From the NCBI GenBank assembly GCA_019307065.1, contig JAFDKH010000024.1, positions 1-40,549 of the forward strand: a DNA stretch of 40,549 nt. Reading direction: 5' to 3'. A program made the position numbers and the translations under genes. The DNA comes from Deltaproteobacteria bacterium (lineage in GTDB: Bacteria > Myxococcota > B64-G9). Of the stretch, positions 22,063 through 31,153 are shown piece after piece (the first letter of the stretch is position 1; each line of letters opens with the position of its first letter). A model generated the notes under the pieces. That model was given only the letters and a program-made list of their open reading frames with translations. It ran no database searches and was not told where the DNA came from.

Positions 22063-23841
22063 CTAGCGATCGTGTGCGTCGAACCGGCTTCTGAAGATCA
22101 GCAATCCAAGCACCAGCAGCCAGACCAGGCAGCCGCGACCGGCGGGTGTTGAAGAACAACCCGCGCAACCACCCGAAACCGTTGTTTCCTCGTCAGGGTC
22201 GGTCCCGGCGTCGTGATTTGCGTCGGCTACGTTTATGTCTCCAGCGTCGTCTGCTCCACTATCGGAGTCAGTTTGCGGGCTGCCATCAGCGTCAGGCTGC
22301 GGGCCGCCGTCCGCATCCGCTCCGGGACTGCCGTCCCCGTCAGGTTGCGGTTCGCTGTCTTGCCAGACAAGGATCTCGATCCCGGCCTCGAAGACATCTG
22401 ATGAGCTTTGGGCTTGTAACTGCAGTCCATTTCCATCCGCGACCGTCACCTGGAAATCCTTGACCAGCGCCCGGTTGGTTCCCCCGGCCTCGGAAGAAAT
22501 GTCGAAGTCGGTAAGAATCTGGACCCCCTCGGCGAAGTAGTTCATCGAGCGATCCGTGTACCCGTCCGCAAAGTGCAATCTCAGAAGGTAAGTACCGTCA
22601 GGGACCGGGATAGAGTAGTCGTGCGGGCTTTGATGGCGCACACTCTTGTACACATCGGCCGGGGCCGCGTTCGCAACGCCGGCCGTGTCGATCGTATTGG
22701 AATTGACATAGTCGCTGCCGCCGCTGACGAAGGCATCGTCCCTGATCCAGCCGGCCACGTCGTATTCGTTGCTGCCGCAGTTGATACTGACAGGCACCTC
22801 TAAGACTGGCACTTCGTGGTTCACCCAGATGTCCGGGTAAGAATCCAGTTCGTTCGCGAAGCTATACTTGACCGGCGTGCCGGTCTCAAGAAAAGTGACC
22901 GGGTCGATCGCGACCACGAAGATGTCATAGTCCGAATCCCAGTGACCATGCTCGCTGCGATCCCGGGATACCCCCATGACCAGGTAGCGCTGGTCCAAGC
23001 TGATCTGCGGGAAGTAGATGTAGTTTTGGTCGGCCGGCAAGGTATCGCTCAGGCACTCGAAGAACATCTCTTCTTCCCAGCTTCCCAGACGCATTCGCAT
23101 AAAATGGTGGCCGGGCCAGCCGCCCTTGACCCGGTAGGCATAGAGGCCGTCGGCGGTCATATTGCCCTCGCAGCCGTCGTAGTCTTGATCTTCGGTCAGG
23201 GTCCCGCCGGGGCCCGGATTGTTGACGGTGAAAGTGCGGTTCTTGCCGTCGATCGCATAAGTCAGTTGTTGGTTGGGAATCGCGCCGAACTCATCGTAGG
23301 GATAGTCGAAAAGCTTAGAGCTGCTGTCATTGGAAATGGAGTAGACATAGCCGTCGTGATCGCTGCCGATGTAGGCGACTCGATTGTCGTCGAGCCAGCG
23401 CGCCACCCGGCACTCGAAGTAGGTCCGTACCCCGGAGACCAATAGACTCGCGCTTGATCCGTCCGTATCAGCGGCATCCACTACCATCAAGTCGCCCACG
23501 TGATCGGCATAGTAGTTTTCGCCGATCAGCGGAATGTTGGTCTGGAAATAGAGGATCTGCGTCCCGTCCGGAGAAATCAGCGGAGCTAAATGATCCTTAC
23601 CGGGAACGTCCGGGGATACCTGACGCAGATTGTCCCCGTCGAGATCGCAAGCAAAGATTCTGAGCGCCCCGGTCTGTCTGGACTGCCAGCAAACCACGCC
23701 GGTTTGACCGTTGGCCAGATCCGCCATGGCTGCCAGCGCGGCCGAGTTGCGCTCACCGCGCCCATAAGCCGACACGGCACCCAAAGCGACCGAAAAGAAG
23801 CCGACAAAAAAACGAAGCAGCCATGTTGTTTCGAATCGCAC
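22063..23841 (-). CDS. exported malectin-domain protein with MYXO-CTERM-like C-terminus
   Basis: The 592-residue protein has an N-terminal signal peptide (about residues 1-26) and a region with TolB-like propeller features at about 45-330 (e.g. APLISPDGTQILYF). A malectin-type carbohydrate-binding domain follows at about 346-494, from SINCGSNEY through YLLRLHFADGY to VFEAGIEILVW. Then comes an Asp/Gly/Pro-rich linker, and finally a cysteine pair (Cys559, Cys562), a hydrophobic helix at about 571-583 and basic residues. The tail resembles the MYXO-CTERM signal, which anchors or sorts proteins to the myxobacterial surface. The start is GTG at 23841, with AGAGG upstream. It follows the CehA-type gene by 51 bp. 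Confidence 0.85.
   Translation of the reverse strand: MRFETTWLLRFFVGFFSVALGAVSAYGRGERNSAALAAMADLANGQTGVVCWQSRQTGALRIFACDLDGDNLRQVSPDVPGKDHLAPLISPDGTQILYFQTNIPLIGENYYADHVGDLMVVDAADTDGSSASLLVSGVRTYFECRVARWLDDNRVAYIGSDHDGYVYSISNDSSSKLFDYPYDEFGAIPNQQLTYAIDGKNRTFTVNNPGPGGTLTEDQDYDGCEGNMTADGLYAYRVKGGWPGHHFMRMRLGSWEEEMFFECLSDTLPADQNYIYFPQISLDQRYLVMGVSRDRSEHGHWDSDYDIFVVAIDPVTFLETGTPVKYSFANELDSYPDIWVNHEVPVLEVPVSINCGSNEYDVAGWIRDDAFVSGGSDYVNSNTIDTAGVANAAPADVYKSVRHQSPHDYSIPVPDGTYLLRLHFADGYTDRSMNYFAEGVQILTDFDISSEAGGTNRALVKDFQVTVADGNGLQLQAQSSSDVFEAGIEILVWQDSEPQPDGDGSPGADADGGPQPDADGSPQTDSDSGADDAGDINVADANHDAGTDPDEETTVSGGCAGCSSTPAGRGCLVWLLVLGLLIFRSRFDAHDR
22280..22350 (-). repeat. 48-bp imperfect tandem repeat in the Asp/Gly-rich linker
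   Basis: Two copies of a 23-base segment, at 22280-22302 and 22328-22350, differ at only a few positions and are 48 bases (16 codons) apart in the linker of the malectin-domain gene. They encode the repeating Pro-Asp-Gly/Ala-Asp-Gly pattern. In-frame expansion or contraction here would change linker length without breaking the gene. Confidence 0.5.
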
Positions 23842-23879
23842 TGCCGTAACCTCTGGGTCTAGGCTGTTGATGTTAATAA

Positions 23880-23897
23880 TATAGCACAGTTGCTATA
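23880..23897 (-). terminator. weak hairpin TATAGC-N6-GCTATA after the CehA-type gene
   Basis: TATAGC (23880-23885) and GCTATA (23892-23897) are exact reverse complements. On the minus strand the hairpin includes the stop codon and is followed by TTATTAAC. The stem is only six A/T-rich pairs and the tail is a short run of T and A, so termination would be inefficient at best. Confidence 0.22.
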
Positions 23898-26493
23898 GAT
23901 CGGGCGCGTCGAACTGGCCGTTGCCGTCGACGTCGACCCGGATAGCGTTGGTCATCCCGACCGGGCGGCAGCCGCGAAAGACCGGATCGAGGATTTCACC
24001 CGCAGCCGCTTTTGCCAGGGCTGCGTACCAAGTATCGACATCCGGGTTGAGCGGTACTGACTGGTCGAGGCGCAGGGCCGGGTGGCCGGGGTCGACCTGG
24101 CCTGGCCCTGCAAGGGCCAGGGTCTGGATTACTTCACCATTGGCGATTAGATCCAATTCATGAACAGGGACCCACTCGGCGGCTTCGACGCGCAGCTTAA
24201 CATCGAAAGAGCCGGTTTTGGTCAGCAGGTCGCCGGGTGTCTTGTCATCAACCATGATGGTCACGAAGATCCCGCCCCCGACCATGGCCCGGCCCGCCTT
24301 GAGGTTCGTCCAGATTTCGGATAAATCGACCAGCTTGGGCTGGTCGGTAGACGAAGCCACCAGCGTTCTTCCGAACCCGGCTTCGGCATCGCGATGATGA
24401 GAATCGGAGACGCCGATCGCGGTCTTGAAGACTCCCTGATTGTTCATGGCCGACCAGACCGGTAAGACCTTGTTGAGCATGACGTCGACATCGTCCATGT
24501 TCAATAGTTCGATAGTGTCAAAGTCGGCGCTGAACTTGTCGGCCGGCAGGCTGTCGAGCCGCGGAATGATATCAGGCGGATCGAATCCCAGATAGTAGAA
24601 CCAGGCATTGTATGAAAGCGGATGGGCCAGGTTGATAATCTGCACGCCCAGTTCTCGGGCCGCCGGCCAAACTTCGGGGTACTCGAGGTTTCTTATGAAA
24701 CACCCGTCTTCGTATAAGGTCCAGGCCACCTGCCAGTAGAACCAGCCGGTTGGGTGAACCGGCATTGGAAACACGGTGCTGTGACCGTAATGCGGGGAAA
24801 GTTCGTTGCCTCTAACGGTCCTGATCCATTCATCGAGATCGAACGACAGTTTCTGTTTCATGCGTTCGATAGTGGGTGAGAAATCGGTTGTGCAGTCATG
24901 ATCGGTGATAACGACGATTTCGACCGCCTCGGCCAGGTTGGAGGCAATCTTGTCCTCGATCTCGAAGGTCGAATCGATCGAACGCGTACAATGAGTGTGC
25001 AGATCTGCGGCGATGTAACCCTGGGTGTCAACCTGGCGCTCGAGTTGGCCGGATAGTTCAACCGTTTCGCCGACCACGCTGGTAATGTTCTGGCGATGAA
25101 TGTCGTATTCCCAGCCGCGTGAAAGAGTAGCAGTCCAGTCACCGGGCGGCAGGTTGAGTTGGCCTAAGCCGTCGGCCGCGAAAGACAGCAGGTCGACCCT
25201 GACCGGATCGCGCAGGCCGGCGTCATGTCCGGCTTGAAGCGACATTTTGCAGGGCAAGCTGTTGTTGTCAGTATCGCGGCAATCGTAGGCCAGTCTGGCT
25301 GGCTGAGGAAGTACGAGTGAGACTGAAGAGTTTTGCCCGGCAGTCAAAGCAATCGTTTCCGAGGAGAACTCGCCGCGATCATGAGGATTGACTAATACCT
25401 GGTAGTTGCCCGCCGGCAGCTGGACTTCAAACAGGCCGGATTGGTCGGTATAAGTCTGATTGACGATATTCGAGTTTTGAGGCAGGCCAAGATCAATAAC
25501 CAATAGCTCGAGGCCGACTTCCGGATTTTGCGAATCATCCTTTACCGTTCCGGACAACAAGCCGGTCGGGTTTGCTTGTTGCAATTCGTTCAAGATTCGA
25601 AGACAGCTATCCAGCCCGGCGCCACCCATGACCAGCATGCGCTCGAGCACTAAGGGATCTTCATCGCTTCTATCCGGCGGGGCGATGCCTTCGACGATTC
25701 GCATGAGTGAGACTTCGTGTAAGGCAAACGTACTGTGCATACTCGTACCGATGCTGGTGTATAAATTGCAGCCCTGGGGACTTACCCCGGCCAAATATTC
25801 GTGGTTGCCCGAAGGCAGCCCGCTGCCGGTCACTTTCTGCCCGGGAACGAAATCGTCGGTTAGATCTCCATTGAGCACGACGTCACCGCAGTCGACCAGG
25901 ATGCCGCTGCGGTCAGTGGTTTCGACCGTCGTGCGTATCAGCAGAAAGTTCTGATCGGGTTCGAGGATGTACTCGGTGACTATTTGCAGGTTCTTGGGCT
26001 CGATCGAGCCGCCGATGGCGGCATCCAGGGCCGGGATGCCTTGATCACGGCCGCTGACACGTATGATTGCGGTTTTGTCTTTGCCGTCGGCAACAACTTC
26101 GGCTGCGGTCGGATAGTGGGTCAACATGCTTACTTGCAAGAAAACTTCCTGCAAGCGGTCTTGTCCGGGCTCACCGTCGGGCCGAATGATGTCGGCATCC
26201 AGCAGACTGCCGCCATAAGGCCCCCAGCCGCGGGGTTGATCGATATTTTCGATTATGAAAGCCACGCGGCTGTTGTAAATCTTGTAGTCGCCGAGCCAGC
26301 CCTGGGCCTCGGGACCGCCGATCAGTTCACTTTCTTTGCTGATAACCCCGGCCCGTACCTGACCCTGGCTCAATCGTTCGTCTAAGGGTAACGGGTCGCT
26401 ACCCGAATCAGAAGAAGAACCAGATCCGTTACAGCCGGTTGCCCAAATTCCGGCTATCAACAAAAAGATTGGTAAGAGAATTCGGTTTGGCAT
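23893..26493 (-). CDS. CehA/McbA-type PHP-domain lipoprotein
   Basis: The 866-residue protein has a lipoprotein signal with Cys21 (ATGC). A beta-rich region runs to about residue 310. A carboxypeptidase-regulatory-like segment follows at about 310-395 (SGTVKDD...TDQSGLFEVQLPAGNY). The PHP metal-binding domain begins at about 494 with AADLHTHCTRS (His499, His501) and VITDHDC (Asp531, His532, Asp533), and includes NLAHPLSYN and GVSDSHHRD. This is the CehA/McbA metallohydrolase layout; its natural substrates are unclear. The C-terminus ends with a calcium-loop-like DVDGNGQFDAPDL resembling half a dockerin repeat. It starts 15 bp after the nitroreductase gene. Confidence 0.87.
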   Translation of the reverse strand: MPNRILLPIFLLIAGIWATGCNGSGSSSDSGSDPLPLDERLSQGQVRAGVISKESELIGGPEAQGWLGDYKIYNSRVAFIIENIDQPRGWGPYGGSLLDADIIRPDGEPGQDRLQEVFLQVSMLTHYPTAAEVVADGKDKTAIIRVSGRDQGIPALDAAIGGSIEPKNLQIVTEYILEPDQNFLLIRTTVETTDRSGILVDCGDVVLNGDLTDDFVPGQKVTGSGLPSGNHEYLAGVSPQGCNLYTSIGTSMHSTFALHEVSLMRIVEGIAPPDRSDEDPLVLERMLVMGGAGLDSCLRILNELQQANPTGLLSGTVKDDSQNPEVGLELLVIDLGLPQNSNIVNQTYTDQSGLFEVQLPAGNYQVLVNPHDRGEFSSETIALTAGQNSSVSLVLPQPARLAYDCRDTDNNSLPCKMSLQAGHDAGLRDPVRVDLLSFAADGLGQLNLPPGDWTATLSRGWEYDIHRQNITSVVGETVELSGQLERQVDTQGYIAADLHTHCTRSIDSTFEIEDKIASNLAEAVEIVVITDHDCTTDFSPTIERMKQKLSFDLDEWIRTVRGNELSPHYGHSTVFPMPVHPTGWFYWQVAWTLYEDGCFIRNLEYPEVWPAARELGVQIINLAHPLSYNAWFYYLGFDPPDIIPRLDSLPADKFSADFDTIELLNMDDVDVMLNKVLPVWSAMNNQGVFKTAIGVSDSHHRDAEAGFGRTLVASSTDQPKLVDLSEIWTNLKAGRAMVGGGIFVTIMVDDKTPGDLLTKTGSFDVKLRVEAAEWVPVHELDLIANGEVIQTLALAGPGQVDPGHPALRLDQSVPLNPDVDTWYAALAKAAAGEILDPVFRGCRPVGMTNAIRVDVDGNGQFDAPDL

Positions 26494-26508
26494 AAAAACC
26501 TCGCAGAC

Positions 26509-27378
26509 TCACTTGGCTTGGCTGGCCGCAATCCAACTGGCCATGAACTCTGTCCGTTCGGGTAGTTCGTAGTTGCCGGGCGGCTCGAATTGCCAGTCGC
26601 CGGCCAGGCCTGACTCAGCGGCAGTCAGTTCGAAGTGGCACATGGCGATACCCATGTCGATTTTCTGTAAGTCGACCGAGGTCATTTTGTGATAGCCCTT
26701 GGTGCGTTGCACGAATAAATGGAAATTATCGACCCCGGCCTGTTTGACTATGCGCCAGGGTTGGCGGTTTGAAGCCGATGGGCCGAGGCGCACCATTTCC
26801 AGAACGGTCGTATATTGCCCGGCGCTTTGTTCTGACAAAGCGGTCGAGAAATCACCGTCAAAGAAGAGCTCTTCGAATGGTTTGCGCTTTTTCGACCCGG
26901 CCATGAAACAGACAGCCGAGTCGAACACCCGGCGTTTCTTGGGAGAATAGCCGACCGGGCTGACGGCCGGGATAATCTGTTTGCTAGAAGCCTCAACGGC
27001 CTTGGCAAAAGCGCCCCGTTTCAAAGTGCCGCCCACCCAGCAAGTGGCCAGTTCTAGATCGGTGGCGTTCAAGACCGCCCACTCGAAGACGTAGCCGAAA
27101 TTCTGCATGGCGTGTTCACCATCGTCGACTACTCCAACCAGGTAGTTTTTAGCGCCTTTGATGAAGCCGTAAGTGCCCAGCTTCTTGACACCGCGTTTTT
27201 CGGCATCGAAAGCTTCCAGCAGGGCCACCCGGACCGAGCCGCCGAAAGGCGGGGTCGGCGGGTTGTCGAGAGCATCCTTCAAGCTCTGGGCGGCCTTGGC
27301 TTCGATCGGTTGCGCTGTATAAGTGCGCTGCGAAGAGCGCAGCTTGATTATCTCAGTGACCGGTCGGCTGAATGCCAT
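26509..27378 (-). CDS. nitroreductase family protein (TM1586-like)
   Basis: The 289-residue protein matches the TM1586-type group of the nitroreductase fold (FMN-binding). The N-terminal RSSQRTYTAQPIE and the C-terminal GPSASNRQPWR are FMN-contact-like motifs, and GMGIAMCHFELTAAESG-like residues (IDMGIAMCHFE) follow the family pattern. The group appears as an internal duplication of the fold, which suits this length. The actual substrate is unknown. It is cytoplasmic, as no signal is seen. It lies 16 bp downstream of the penicillin-acylase gene, within a tightly spaced run, although its neighbours are exported proteins. Confidence 0.84.
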   Translation of the reverse strand: MAFSRPVTEIIKLRSSQRTYTAQPIEAKAAQSLKDALDNPPTPPFGGSVRVALLEAFDAEKRGVKKLGTYGFIKGAKNYLVGVVDDGEHAMQNFGYVFEWAVLNATDLELATCWVGGTLKRGAFAKAVEASSKQIIPAVSPVGYSPKKRRVFDSAVCFMAGSKKRKPFEELFFDGDFSTALSEQSAGQYTTVLEMVRLGPSASNRQPWRIVKQAGVDNFHLFVQRTKGYHKMTSVDLQKIDMGIAMCHFELTAAESGLAGDWQFEPPGNYELPERTEFMASWIAASQAK

Positions 27379-27394
27379 CTGTAAGCCTGCTTCC

Positions 27395-30184
27395 TCAGGG
27401 GAGGTAGCGCACCCGCTTTTCGTAGTTGGTAACTACATCGGCCTCTTTGAAGAACAAAGGCGGGGCCTCGTTCTTGCGCCACAGTTCGGCGTCGTCGGCG
27501 TGATGGGCCGCATCCGGATCATGCTCCTGTCCCCCGGGCCGGGCATTCCAGATATTGGGACCATCGGGAGTCATCTCGACTACTACGCGTTGCTGGGGTC
27601 CATTTTTATGACTGAAATCAGTTGTATCCCAAAGACCATAATGCGACGCATCGACGATGAAAAGGTCGCCGGGGCGCGGGAACCCGTTCGGGAATTCAGC
27701 ATCGCCGTCAGGCGGGATAGACAGGGCCGGGAACAAGCCGGAGATATCTTTGAAACGAACAGTGTGCAGCTTGCCCCAGCGCCATTGGCTCATGTCGTTG
27801 CCTAGTTTGTCTTGGAGGAATTGTAGCGCCATGAACATGGCCCGCAGAATACGCTCGTCTTTTGTTTCACTGACGGCATCGGTCTCCAGGTCATCCCATA
27901 AAACCGTGTTACCGATAGTCGCGTCGTAGGTATTCAGCTTACTGGGTTCGAGTATCGCCCATTGCAGCGTGCGGGCGATGTGACCGTCTCCCGGGCCGGC
28001 TCCCATAAGTGTTATTTCATCCCAAAAGACCAGCTTGTTCAGGCGCGTCACACTGGCGTTGAAAATGGTAGTTGCTATGCTATCGGCGATCTCATCGGCG
28101 CTCGGGCTGCCTTCGACCGCGGCCGGGGTGTCGAATGTCGTCCAGGCTTCTAATTTGTCGCGCATCGATACTATCTTGTCGAAGTTAGCACCGATATCGC
28201 TGACCACTTGTGTCAGATCGGCATGTGTCCCCGGCGTGGCCTGTTCTTGTTTGGCTCGATCGACCGCGGCTACGAAGGCCGCGGCCAGCTTGGCCCCTAA
28301 CGGTGAACGGTGGTCACCTTGCAGGGTCGACATTTCTTCCTGGGTTACATTACCGCGAGTGGTCAGTTCAGACAGGACCGAGTCGACCCGGGCATTGCGA
28401 TGGCCGAGATCGAAGAACCAGCCTATGTAATGTTCGTCGTTGAAGGGGTTGCCGTCGGCGGTCACCCCGACTCCGTCCTGGTTGGCGGTCGAGATGTAAC
28501 CCTTGGCCGGGTTGACGTCGTGCGGAATGTAGCGATCGGAAAGATCGCCGGTCCACTCGTACTCGCCGGTGCCCGGTAAAACCATGTGGGGCCCGAAGCC
28601 GGTCCCGTCGGCCGGGTTGTAGGTCATGGCGCGCGGGTCGCGCACCGGGACTCGCGACGAAGCAGTCCAGTAGATGTCGCCGTTTTTCGAGGCCACCATC
28701 CAGTTCTGGGCGCCGGCCTTGAAGCCATCCAGGGCCTCTTCTACCTCGTCGATAGAAGTTGCCTTATTTACGCCCAGGACCGCGGCCATTTCATTTGATG
28801 TCTCAAAGCCGACCCAGCGTCGCGAAAGAGCCTCGCTCTCGCCCGGAATGTGAGTGCCGGGTATGATGTATCCGTGATGCGGGACGACTTCGACGTCGAC
28901 GGTCTCGGTTGTTCCGCCGACGATGTTGATTGTCTCGACAATTTTCTCGATCGGCACCTGGTTACCGTTGAACAGGACCGTATCCGGGGCGCCGCCGGCC
29001 CCGGGCGTGACCGTCTCGAGATAGACGTCTTCAACATCGAAGTTGGCGACCGTCAGGCCCCAGGCCACATCGTCGTTGTAGCCCAAGAGAACTCCCGGGC
29101 AACCGAACAGCGTCAAGCCGGAGACATTCAGATCGCCCCCGGCTCGCTTGGTGTTGATGTGAGAATACCAGAAGAAGTTGGGGCTCTGCAGCGCCAGGTG
29201 CGGATCACTCATCATCATAGCGTTGCCGGTGGCGGTCTTGGAACCGTGCACCGCCCAGTTGTTTGAGCCGCCGCCCAGGCCTTTGAGTACCAGGCTGTTG
29301 GCTTCGATTTTTTCGAAATATTGGCCGGCTCGCTGTAGCGTCTGCCTCGAAGGCAGCTTGGAAAGCTGTGGAAAACGACTGGGCTTTTTCGGCGTCCAGA
29401 ATGCGCGCGAGCCAGAATCGGAGTCGAGGTTGGGAAATCCATCCCGCGAGAATACTTTTTCGGCCGGTTCGAAGGGCCAGAAATCGTGCAAGATACCTGC
29501 TCGGGCAGCCAGCTTCGGGTCGGGCGAGTTGGCCGGAAAGGTATCTGCTATTCTGAGCATAGCAGTGCTAACCAGAGTCTCGTCGCTGGCTGACTTGGAC
29601 AAGTCATAGACCATGTAGCGAACGATGCAAAGTGTGTCGGTCGGGGTCCAGTCGGCCATCTGATCGACCGGCAGCAGGCCGCCCAAACCGCCGGGAAGAT
29701 CGGCTGCCCCGGATTTCAACTCGGCGATGTGCAGGTTGATGCCTTCGGCGAACGCTTCAAGCGCCAGAAGAGACTCATCGCCGTCTTGCATGGTAGCCCG
29801 GATGTCCTTGGCCATGCGATGGAAGCCGAGCTCGCGGGCCCCAATATCCTGACCGAGCAGAGATGGCGAGAGTATTGGAGAGATGACCTCGGTCATGGTC
29901 CCTTGCAGTCCGCGTCGGAAGAACTCGAGTTGAGCCATGCGGTCACGGGCCATCAAGTAGCCCTGAACCATGATCGCATCGTGGTCGTTCTTGGCATAGA
30001 TGTGGGGCATCCCGCGCGAATCGGTGACGACCTCGACTACGTCGCTCAGCCCGGACAGGGTGATTTCATCGGCGATCGGCAGAGTTTCGATGCCTTCTTC
30101 GGCAGGCTCACTACTGCTGCCGCAAGCGCCGATTAGTGAAAATAGAAGAACCAGAGCAATGCACGGACATACAATTCTTTTCAT
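27395..30184 (-). CDS. penicillin-acylase-family lipoprotein (N-terminal nucleophile hydrolase)
   Basis: The 929-residue protein has a lipoprotein signal (Cys21 in IGAC) and the penicillin amidase layout. The first part contains DSRGMPHIYAKND and ARDRMAQLEFFRRGLQG. The catalytic serine is at Ser307 in GGGSNNWAVHG, where self-cleavage is expected to expose it as N-terminal nucleophile. After it come SDPHLALQSPNFFW and GNPFNDEHYIGW-type segments. Members cleave amide bonds in penicillins, acyl-homoserine lactones or cyclic lipopeptides; the substrate cannot be chosen here. It starts 18 bp after the archaemetzincin gene. Confidence 0.9.
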   Translation of the reverse strand: MKRIVCPCIALVLLFSLIGACGSSSEPAEEGIETLPIADEITLSGLSDVVEVVTDSRGMPHIYAKNDHDAIMVQGYLMARDRMAQLEFFRRGLQGTMTEVISPILSPSLLGQDIGARELGFHRMAKDIRATMQDGDESLLALEAFAEGINLHIAELKSGAADLPGGLGGLLPVDQMADWTPTDTLCIVRYMVYDLSKSASDETLVSTAMLRIADTFPANSPDPKLAARAGILHDFWPFEPAEKVFSRDGFPNLDSDSGSRAFWTPKKPSRFPQLSKLPSRQTLQRAGQYFEKIEANSLVLKGLGGGSNNWAVHGSKTATGNAMMMSDPHLALQSPNFFWYSHINTKRAGGDLNVSGLTLFGCPGVLLGYNDDVAWGLTVANFDVEDVYLETVTPGAGGAPDTVLFNGNQVPIEKIVETINIVGGTTETVDVEVVPHHGYIIPGTHIPGESEALSRRWVGFETSNEMAAVLGVNKATSIDEVEEALDGFKAGAQNWMVASKNGDIYWTASSRVPVRDPRAMTYNPADGTGFGPHMVLPGTGEYEWTGDLSDRYIPHDVNPAKGYISTANQDGVGVTADGNPFNDEHYIGWFFDLGHRNARVDSVLSELTTRGNVTQEEMSTLQGDHRSPLGAKLAAAFVAAVDRAKQEQATPGTHADLTQVVSDIGANFDKIVSMRDKLEAWTTFDTPAAVEGSPSADEIADSIATTIFNASVTRLNKLVFWDEITLMGAGPGDGHIARTLQWAILEPSKLNTYDATIGNTVLWDDLETDAVSETKDERILRAMFMALQFLQDKLGNDMSQWRWGKLHTVRFKDISGLFPALSIPPDGDAEFPNGFPRPGDLFIVDASHYGLWDTTDFSHKNGPQQRVVVEMTPDGPNIWNARPGGQEHDPDAAHHADDAELWRKNEAPPLFFKEADVVTNYEKRVRYLP

Positions 30185-30202
30185 TTGACACTCCTGATTG
30201 GA

Positions 30203-31150
30203 TTATTTTGCCGTCAATTTTTTCAGGCGAGCTGTGACCCATTCGACTTCTGCCTGCATCTTCGCCTGCTTGTAGAAGCCTAGCAGTTTTTGGTAGCGTT
30301 TTACAACGTCGAATTCGATGTTGTATTGCAGTTTTCTCAGGCAGACCGGGCACAAGTGGATCGGGCGCGAGTCGCTTTCTTGCATATGATTGGAGCCGTT
30401 GATCAAGCACTGGAAGTAAATGCAGTGTTGCAAGCCGAACATATGCGCGGTTTCGTGGGCTAGAACCTTGCAACTGCGGCGCAGTAAGGTGTCTAGGTAG
30501 TTCTTGGCGCGGGCTTGACCAAAGAAGGCCGGGTCATAGCGCGCAAAAGAAAAGACACCCACCCGGGCATACAAAGACGCCATGCCGAATACGAAGTTCC
30601 AATCGGGATCAGGGTAGAGGTCTTCCATGGTGATGGCCAGGATGCAGAAACCGTCCTTGGGTAACTTTTTCCTGAGCAACTTGAGGATATCGTGAGTCAG
30701 GATCTGGCGCTTTTTGGTGTAGGCGTTGATCCGGGTGGTGAAGCTGTGCCCGCTAACCGGGATTTCGTCGAGTACGACGACCGGTAGGCCGAAATAAGCC
30801 GCCGTGAATTGTTGCAGTTTCTTCTTGGACGGGCTCTTGCCCTTGGCGAACGGGCCAATCGGCAGCAGATAGATTTTTTTACGTTGCTTGTCGGGCGAGA
30901 CGAAACCCTCTTGGACATATTCGTCGAAGGTCTGTCCGAATTCCTCGTGGTTGGCCAGCCAGTCGTGCGGCCCGGGTTTGTTCATCGGTAAAAAGTCGGC
31001 CGGATCGAGAGCCAGTTGCATGGTTTTGGAAAGTTTGCCGACCGAGCCGATTGCTTCGACAAGTTTTTTCTTGGTCGGTACTGTAAAAGCCATGATGACG
31101 AGCCCGCCGAGAACCAGGACTGCAATTGCGGTTGCGAATTTGGTTTTCAA
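30203..31150 (-). CDS. exported archaemetzincin-like zinc metalloprotease (family M54)
   Basis: The 315-residue protein has the archaemetzincin signature HETAHMFGLQHC (His232, Glu233, His236, His242). It is followed by Cys248 and a CPVC pair (267-270) that would hold a second, structural zinc. A hydrophobic N-terminus (about residues 7-23) suggests export or a membrane anchor, which is unusual because archaemetzincins are commonly cytoplasmic. A lysine-rich segment follows it. The substrate is unknown. The gene begins 3 bp after the trkH stop, so translation is probably coupled. The motif is complete, so activity is plausible. Confidence 0.88.
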   Translation of the reverse strand: MKTKFATAIAVLVLGGLVIMAFTVPTKKKLVEAIGSVGKLSKTMQLALDPADFLPMNKPGPHDWLANHEEFGQTFDEYVQEGFVSPDKQRKKIYLLPIGPFAKGKSPSKKKLQQFTAAYFGLPVVVLDEIPVSGHSFTTRINAYTKKRQILTHDILKLLRKKLPKDGFCILAITMEDLYPDPDWNFVFGMASLYARVGVFSFARYDPAFFGQARAKNYLDTLLRRSCKVLAHETAHMFGLQHCIYFQCLINGSNHMQESDSRPIHLCPVCLRKLQYNIEFDVVKRYQKLLGFYKQAKMQAEVEWVTARLKKLTAK

Positions 31151-31153
31151 CGT

